Of a stretch of 64,000 nt of DNA, positions 59,139-64,000 are shown one piece after another. The notes under the pieces were generated by a model. It saw only the letters and a list, made by a program, of their open reading frames with translations. It did not search any database and was not told the DNA's origin. Positions within the stretch are counted from its first letter, which is position 1, and every line of letters starts with the position of its first letter. The translations under genes were made by a program, and so were the position numbers. The stretch is from Marinibaculum sp040216765. Its GTDB lineage: Bacteria > Pseudomonadota > Alphaproteobacteria > Ferrovibrionales > Ferrovibrionaceae. The stretch lies in the NCBI GenBank assembly GCA_040216765.1, contig JAVJON010000037.1, forward strand, positions 229,633 to 293,632, read 5' to 3'.

Positions 59139-61019
59139 ATGCCGGACGAAACGACAGCGGGTGCCGGGCCCGCATCGGGGGAGCATGCAGGCCGGGCCGG
59201 CGGGCGCCGGGACCGGGTCGTCATCGGCGGCGCGGCGGGCATGTGGGGCGATGCGACCCATGCCACCGGGCAGCTGCTGGCGACCGGCCGGCTGGACTAC
59301 CTGATCTACGAGTGCCTGGCCGAGATCACCATGGCGATCCTGACCCGCGCAAAGCAGCGGGGGGCGGAGCTGGGCTATGCGACCGACATCGTCAGCCCGA
59401 TCCTGCGGGACGCCCTGCCGGAGATCCATCGCCAGGGCATCAAGGTGATCACCAATGCCGGCGGGGTGAACCCGCAGGCCTGTGCCGAGGCGCTGCGCGG
59501 CATCGCCCATGAGCTGGACCTGCCGCTGCGGATCGCCACGGTGGAGGGCGACGACCTGATGCCGCAGCTGGGCGAGCTGCGCGCCATGGGGCTGGCGGAC
59601 ATGGCGCGGGGCAGTCCCGTGCCGGAGCGGCCGATCAGCATGAACGCCTATCTGGGCGCGATGCCGATCGCGGATGCGCTGGCGGCCGGCGCGGATGTCG
59701 TGATCACCGGGCGCTGCGTGGATTCCGCCCTGGTCCTGGGACCGCTGGTGCATGAGTTCGGCTGGTCGGCGGCGGATTTCGATCGCCTGGCGCAGGGCAG
59801 CCTGGCCGGCCACCTGCTGGAATGCAGCACCCAGGTCACCGGCGGCCTGCTGACCGACTGGCAGGATGTCGGCAGCTGGGTCGACATGGGCTTCCCGATC
59901 GGCGAATGCCATGAAGATGGCAGCTTCGTCATCACCAAGCCGGACGGCAGCGACGGCATCGTCAGCGCCGAATCGGTGACCGAACAGATCCTCTACGAGA
60001 TCGGCGACCCGCGCCGCTACATGCTGCCGGACGTGGTCTGCGACTTCTCCGGGGTCGAGGTGTCGGAGGTCGGGCCGGACCGGGTACAGGTGACGGGCGC
60101 GCGCGGCCTGCCGCCGCCGCCGACCCTGAAGGCCTGCGCGCTGGAACAGGACGGCTTTCGCCTGACGGCCATGCTGATGGTCGGCGGCCGCGATGCGGCG
60201 CTGCGGGCGGAGCGGGCGGGCGCGGCGATCCTGGACCGTGCGCGGCGGATCCTGTCGGGCTACAACCTCGCGGATTTCCGGCAGACCGACATCGAGGCGC
60301 TGGGCGCGGAAGCGACCTACGGTCCGCATGCCCGCACCCGCGACAGCCGCGAGGTCGTGCTGAAGGTCGCCGCCCATCACGACGACCGGGTCGCGCTCGA
60401 CATCCTGGCGCGGGAGCTCCCGTCGATCGGCATGTCCATGGCGCAGGGGGTGACCGCAGGGGGCAGCGGCCGTGCCCGGCCCACGCCGTTCATCCGCCTG
60501 CACTCCTTCCTGGTGCCGCGCCACATGGCGACCCCGCGCATCCTGCTGGACGGGACCGAGGTCACCGGCCGGGAACCGCCCGCCGACCTGTACCAGGAGC
60601 CGGCACCGTCGCAGGATCCCGGCATTGCGCCCGCCCCGCCCCAGGACGGCGGGACGGCGACCGTGCCGCTGCTGGCGCTGGCCTATGGCCGGTCCGGCGA
60701 CAAGGGGGATCAGTCCAACATCGGCATCGTCGCGCGGCATCCGGATTTCCTGCCGGTGATCGCGCGCGAGGTGACGGCCGATGCGGTGCGCGGCTTCCTG
60801 GGGCATCTGGTCGCCGGGCCGGCGGCCCGCTACAGCCTGCCCGGCCTGCTGGCGTTCAATTTCGTGCTGCAGGACGCCCTGGGCGGCGGCGGCACCGCGT
60901 CGCTGCGCTACGACCCGCAGGGCAAGGGGATGGCGCAGATGCTGCTGGAAATGCCGGTGACGATCCCTGCCGGAATGGCCCGGCATCCGGCCCTGAAGCA
61001 GGTGGCGCTTCTGGCCTAG
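59139..61019 (+). CDS. atuA: AtuA family protein (acyclic terpene utilisation)
   Basis: 626 residues from ATG 59139, 6 nt after GGGAGG; ATG 59133 directly abuts that site. The N-terminal DUF1446 domain has VIGGAAGMWGDATHATGQLL, LAEITMAILTRAKQRG, NAGGVNPQACAEALRGIA and GADVVITGRCVDSALVLGPL. The C-terminal AtuA-specific domain (about 510-626) has LAYGRSGDKGDQSNIGIVAR. AtuA is needed for citronellol/geraniol growth in Pseudomonas, with unknown reaction. It ends the operon, overlapping the convergent MFS stop by about 4 bp. Confidence 0.9.
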   Translation: MPDETTAGAGPASGEHAGRAGGRRDRVVIGGAAGMWGDATHATGQLLATGRLDYLIYECLAEITMAILTRAKQRGAELGYATDIVSPILRDALPEIHRQGIKVITNAGGVNPQACAEALRGIAHELDLPLRIATVEGDDLMPQLGELRAMGLADMARGSPVPERPISMNAYLGAMPIADALAAGADVVITGRCVDSALVLGPLVHEFGWSAADFDRLAQGSLAGHLLECSTQVTGGLLTDWQDVGSWVDMGFPIGECHEDGSFVITKPDGSDGIVSAESVTEQILYEIGDPRRYMLPDVVCDFSGVEVSEVGPDRVQVTGARGLPPPPTLKACALEQDGFRLTAMLMVGGRDAALRAERAGAAILDRARRILSGYNLADFRQTDIEALGAEATYGPHARTRDSREVVLKVAAHHDDRVALDILARELPSIGMSMAQGVTAGGSGRARPTPFIRLHSFLVPRHMATPRILLDGTEVTGREPPADLYQEPAPSQDPGIAPAPPQDGGTATVPLLALAYGRSGDKGDQSNIGIVARHPDFLPVIAREVTADAVRGFLGHLVAGPAARYSLPGLLAFNFVLQDALGGGGTASLRYDPQGKGMAQMLLEMPVTIPAGMARHPALKQVALLA

Positions 61020-62350
61020 GAACGGTCCTGGCCGGGCCCGCCATCGCCGGGTGCGGTGTCCGGCGGTTGCGGAATGTCGGGCATCGGCGGCGGCTCGCCC
61101 CAGTTCTCCTCGTCCTCGCTCTCGCCCTCGCCGCGGGGGTCCAGCTGGAACACCGCCGGCGAGGTGCGCGGCACATAGACGAAGTTCTCCTTCTGCGCCT
61201 CGGTCGGCGGCGGGCGCATGCGCATGCGGATGATCGTGAAGACCGCCAGCAGGGCGAAGGACAGGCCGGTGAAGGCGAACAGCAGGGTCGCGGAATGGCC
61301 GATCTCCATCACGAAGGCCGCGACGGTCGGCCCGATCGTCGCGCCGATGCCCCAGAGCAGCAGCAGCCCGCCGGACAGCACGACCGAATTGCCGGGTTCG
61401 GCATGGTCGTTGGCATGGGCGATCGCCATGGAATAGACCGGCAGGGCGGTGGCGCCGTAGAGGAAGGCGATCGCAGCCAGCGCGACGAAGGGCAGGGCCG
61501 ACAGCACCGTCAGGCCCAGGCTGGCAATCGCCGCGCCGATGCAGATCGCCACGATCACCAGCCGCCGGTCGCGCCGGTCGGACAGCCAGCCCAGCGGCCA
61601 GAGCGACACCGCGCCGCCGATCACCGCGGCGCTGACGAAACTGGCGACGTTGGTGTCGCTGAGGCCGAGCGCCTGCGGGTAGAGCGGCGACAGCGACCAG
61701 AAGGCGCCGTTCGACAGGCCGGTGCCGAACACCGCCACGGCGGCAACGGGGCTGTTGTGCACCAGCCGGCGCAATTGCAGGGTGGTGGTGGCGGGAATCT
61801 CCGGTGCCGGCGACCGGGTCAGCGCCACCGGGATGGCGGAAATCGTGACGAAGATCGCCACCAGGATGAACAGTTCCGGTCCCGCCGGATCGCCCAGGCC
61901 CAGCATCTGCTGGCCGATCACCGCGACCAGCAGGTTAAGCCCGGTATAGGTCGACAGGATGGTGCCCCGATTGCTGTTGTCGGCCCGCTCGTTCAGCCAG
62001 CTCTCGATCACCATGGAGATGCCGGCATAGCAGAAGCCGGTGATGATGCGCAGGAGGATCCAGACCTCGCCCGACAGGATGATGCCCTGCAGGAGGGGCG
62101 TCACCGTCGCCAGTGCGGTAAAGGCGGTGAAGGCGCGGATATGGCCGACCCGGGCGATCACCAGCGGCACCATGAAGCAGCCCAGGGTCAGGCCGCCGAA
62201 ATAGGCGGTGCCCAGGAAACCCACCAGGATCTCGCTCAGCCCCAGCTTGACCGCCGAGACCGGTGTCAGGATGGTCAGCAGGCCATAGCCGGTCAGCACC
62301 AGTGCGATGCTGACGAACAGGGCTGCGATCGGGGCAAAGCTCTTGGACAT
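61016..62350 (-). CDS. MFS transporter
   Basis: 444 residues with about 12 hydrophobic helices. Helix 1 is FAPIAALFVSIALVLTGYGL, a central loop separates two six-helix halves, and WLSDRRDRRLVIVAICIGA is the conserved loop between helices 8 and 9. A hydrophilic tail of about 70 residues is rich in Glu and Pro and is unusual for the family. ATG 62350 is used; the TTG at 62356 is weaker. It faces the AtuA gene tail to tail and is divergent from alanine dehydrogenase. Substrate unknown. Confidence 0.85.
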   Translation of the reverse strand: MSKSFAPIAALFVSIALVLTGYGLLTILTPVSAVKLGLSEILVGFLGTAYFGGLTLGCFMVPLVIARVGHIRAFTAFTALATVTPLLQGIILSGEVWILLRIITGFCYAGISMVIESWLNERADNSNRGTILSTYTGLNLLVAVIGQQMLGLGDPAGPELFILVAIFVTISAIPVALTRSPAPEIPATTTLQLRRLVHNSPVAAVAVFGTGLSNGAFWSLSPLYPQALGLSDTNVASFVSAAVIGGAVSLWPLGWLSDRRDRRLVIVAICIGAAIASLGLTVLSALPFVALAAIAFLYGATALPVYSMAIAHANDHAEPGNSVVLSGGLLLLWGIGATIGPTVAAFVMEIGHSATLLFAFTGLSFALLAVFTIIRMRMRPPPTEAQKENFVYVPRTSPAVFQLDPRGEGESEDEENWGEPPPMPDIPQPPDTAPGDGGPGQDRS

Positions 62351-62512
62351 GGTCAATCCGTGACAGGGGCCGCGTCAGCGGCGGAAGCTGCAGCCCACAG
62401 CGCAGGATCGCTGTAGGCCGGGCCGCGATCAAGGGCAAGGGGGCGGGCGGTGCCTTGAACTGGCGCGCGATTTGCTGCAAAGCGGCGCGGTGAACCCGTG
62501 GGAGGGATGGCG

Positions 62513-63637
62513 ATGCGCATCGGTGTGCCGACGGAGATCAAGAATCACGAATATCGGGTCGGCCTGGCGCCGACCAGCGTGCGGGAACTGCTGCATCACG
62601 GCCATACGGTCGCCGTTCAGGCGGGGGCGGGGATCGGCATCGGCGTGTCCGACGACGACTACCGCACCACTGGTGCGGAGGTCCTGGACAATGCCCAGGC
62701 GGTCTTCGCCGAGGCCGAGATGATCGTGAAGGTGAAGGAGCCGCAGCCGTCGGAATGCGCCATGCTGCGGCCCGGCCAGGTGCTGTTCACCTACCTGCAC
62801 CTGGCGCCGGACCCGGTCCAGACCAGGGGCCTGCTGGACTCGGGCGTGATCGCGATCGCCTACGAGACGGTGACCGATGCGCAGGGCGGCCTGCCGCTGC
62901 TGGCACCGATGAGCGAGGTGGCGGGCCGCATGGCGCCGCAGGCCGGCGCCCATTGCCTGGAGAAGGCCTCCGGCGGGCGCGGCGTCCTGCTGGCCGGCGT
63001 GCCCGGTGTCGGGGCGGGGCGCGTCCTGGTGATCGGCGGCGGGGTGGCGGGCATCAATGCCGCCCGCGTGGCCGTCGGCATGGGCGCGGAAGTCACCATC
63101 CTGGAGCGCAATGTCGCGCGCATCCGGCACCTGGACGATTATTTCAACGGCCGCGTGCGGGTGCTCTATTCCACCGTCGATACCCTGGAGCGCCTGGTGC
63201 CCAGCGCCGACCTGGTGATCGGCGCCGTCCTGGTGCCCGGTGCCGCGGCGCCCAAGCTGATCACCCGCGCCATGCTGAAGACCATGCCCGACGGCGCGGT
63301 CGTGGTGGACATCGCCATCGACCAGGGCGGCTGCATGGAAACCTCGCGCCCGACCACCCATGCCGACCCGACCTATATCGAGGAGGGCATCGTGCATTAC
63401 TGCGTGGCCAACATGCCCGGCGCCGTGGCGCGCACCTCGACCTTCGCGCTGAACAACGCAACCCTGCCCTTCGTGCTGGCGCTGGCGGACAAGGGCTGGC
63501 GCCGCGCCCTGGCGGAAGACCGGCACCTGCGCAACGGGCTGAACGTGCATGGCGGCCGGCTGACCTACCGGGCGGTGGCCGATGCCCTGGCGCTTCCCTT
63601 CACCCCCGCGGAGCAGGCGCTGGAGATCTCGTACTGA
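62513..63637 (+). CDS. ald: Alanine dehydrogenase
   Basis: 374 residues, the normal length. N-terminus MRIGVPTEIKNHEYRVGLAP, the KVKEPQPSE loop with a substrate-binding Lys, the NAD fold VLVIGGGVAGINAARVAVGM, and VVDIAIDQGGCMETSRPTTH. It interconverts alanine and pyruvate with NADH. Of three in-frame ATGs, 62513 lies 7 nt from GGAGG and is chosen. Confidence 0.95.
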   Translation: MRIGVPTEIKNHEYRVGLAPTSVRELLHHGHTVAVQAGAGIGIGVSDDDYRTTGAEVLDNAQAVFAEAEMIVKVKEPQPSECAMLRPGQVLFTYLHLAPDPVQTRGLLDSGVIAIAYETVTDAQGGLPLLAPMSEVAGRMAPQAGAHCLEKASGGRGVLLAGVPGVGAGRVLVIGGGVAGINAARVAVGMGAEVTILERNVARIRHLDDYFNGRVRVLYSTVDTLERLVPSADLVIGAVLVPGAAAPKLITRAMLKTMPDGAVVVDIAIDQGGCMETSRPTTHADPTYIEEGIVHYCVANMPGAVARTSTFALNNATLPFVLALADKGWRRALAEDRHLRNGLNVHGGRLTYRAVADALALPFTPAEQALEISY

Positions 63638-63728
63638 AGGGCTTGTCCCACCTGGTGTCCGGTTCAGCGAGGGGAGCATTCGGGAACGCCCTCGAGCGCC
63701 TGAATATTCCGTCATGGGCGGACTTGTT

Positions 63729-64000
63729 CCACGGCTGTCCGGTTGAGCATGGCCGGCATTCGCTCAAGGCCGCGACTTTGCCGGGCTTGCGGGGTCAAGC
63801 GTTGACGCTGGACCGGATGTCCTTGCGTTCCCCCAATCGTCACCACCGCGCTCGTCGCGGTGGTCCATGGTGCCGCCAGGTTCAATAATGGCCTGATCTT
63901 ATTGAGCTGCGGCGCGATGGGTTGCCGGGCATCGCCCGGCGACCGGGACAAGCCCGCGCATGACGAAGCTATAAAACGCATGAGGCCGGAGAACGGCACT
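63729..64000. repeat. Interspersed hairpin-bearing repeat, copy 2
   Basis: Nearly identical to 7923-8177 in the same orientation, 55.8 kb away. The stem at 63842-63864 with loop CTCGT matches copy 1. Compared with copy 1 it carries about 17 extra bp (GTTGCCGGGCATCGCCCGGC), itself a small hairpin. The window ends inside or at the edge of the unit. Bases 63638-63728 have no gene. Confidence 0.85.

Noticed and set aside
56022..60986. A 1654-residue open frame on the minus strand
   Set aside because: It is opposite the carboxylase and AtuA genes; high GC produces long stop-free antisense frames. No domain is visible.

Overview
The window is about 70% GC over most of its length (estimated by eye). 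It is dominated by acyl-CoA metabolism and reads as the chromosome of an alphaproteobacterium. The clearest lineage marker is a GcrA-type cell-cycle regulator at 35510-35893. CoA-linked catabolic genes, a Coq4-like protein and interspersed hairpin repeats also fit a Rhodospirillales-like organism, but the genus cannot be fixed from the sequence.

Layout. 1-7735 is a beta-oxidation block on the + strand: the 3' end of a FadB-like protein, two acyl-CoA dehydrogenases, a thiolase, a full FadB-like protein and a class II aldolase. 7736-8267 has no gene and holds one copy of an interspersed hairpin repeat. A second copy lies at 63729-64000. 8268-18702 carries a small unknown protein, an AEC transporter, a flippase, two hotdog thioesterases, an SCP2 protein, two acyl-CoA synthetases, an aspartoacylase-like protein and a dienoyl-CoA isomerase-like crotonase.

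18703-23365 is a foreign island. Its core is AT-rich and it is littered with dead transposase fragments: IS630 on the minus strand, IS5, and IS630 on the plus strand. Three compact genes sit inside (20068-22430): a precursor with four exact 25-residue repeats, an ATP-grasp ligase of the graspetide maturase type, and a three-helix membrane protein. I read this as a multi-core graspetide (omega-ester RiPP) cluster. It is the most likely novel system in the window.

23366-30235 holds signalling genes: an EAL protein with a degenerate GGDEF, convergent with a 1624-residue hybrid kinase. 30314-35154 has a PaaI-type thioesterase, a Coq4-like protein, YjbQ and a PimC/PimD-like dehydrogenase pair. 35273-41810 has an entericidin-like lipoprotein, GcrA, an unknown helical protein, a PqiA-like protein, an acyl-CoA carboxylase subunit, a LinB-like haloalkane dehalogenase, a DUF1330 protein and a decayed PIN toxin with its antitoxin. 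41858-50978 has HyuA/HyuB, an SDR lacking the catalytic Tyr, an exported caspase-like protein, L-serine dehydratase, an AhpD-like protein and BadI. 50999-63637 has a five-PAS histidine kinase with a LOV signature, an Atu-like operon (carboxylase beta, hydratase, biotin carboxylase, AtuA), an MFS transporter and alanine dehydrogenase.

Together the metabolic genes suggest a versatile degrader of fatty, alicyclic, branched or terpenoid acids that also carries a dehalogenase.
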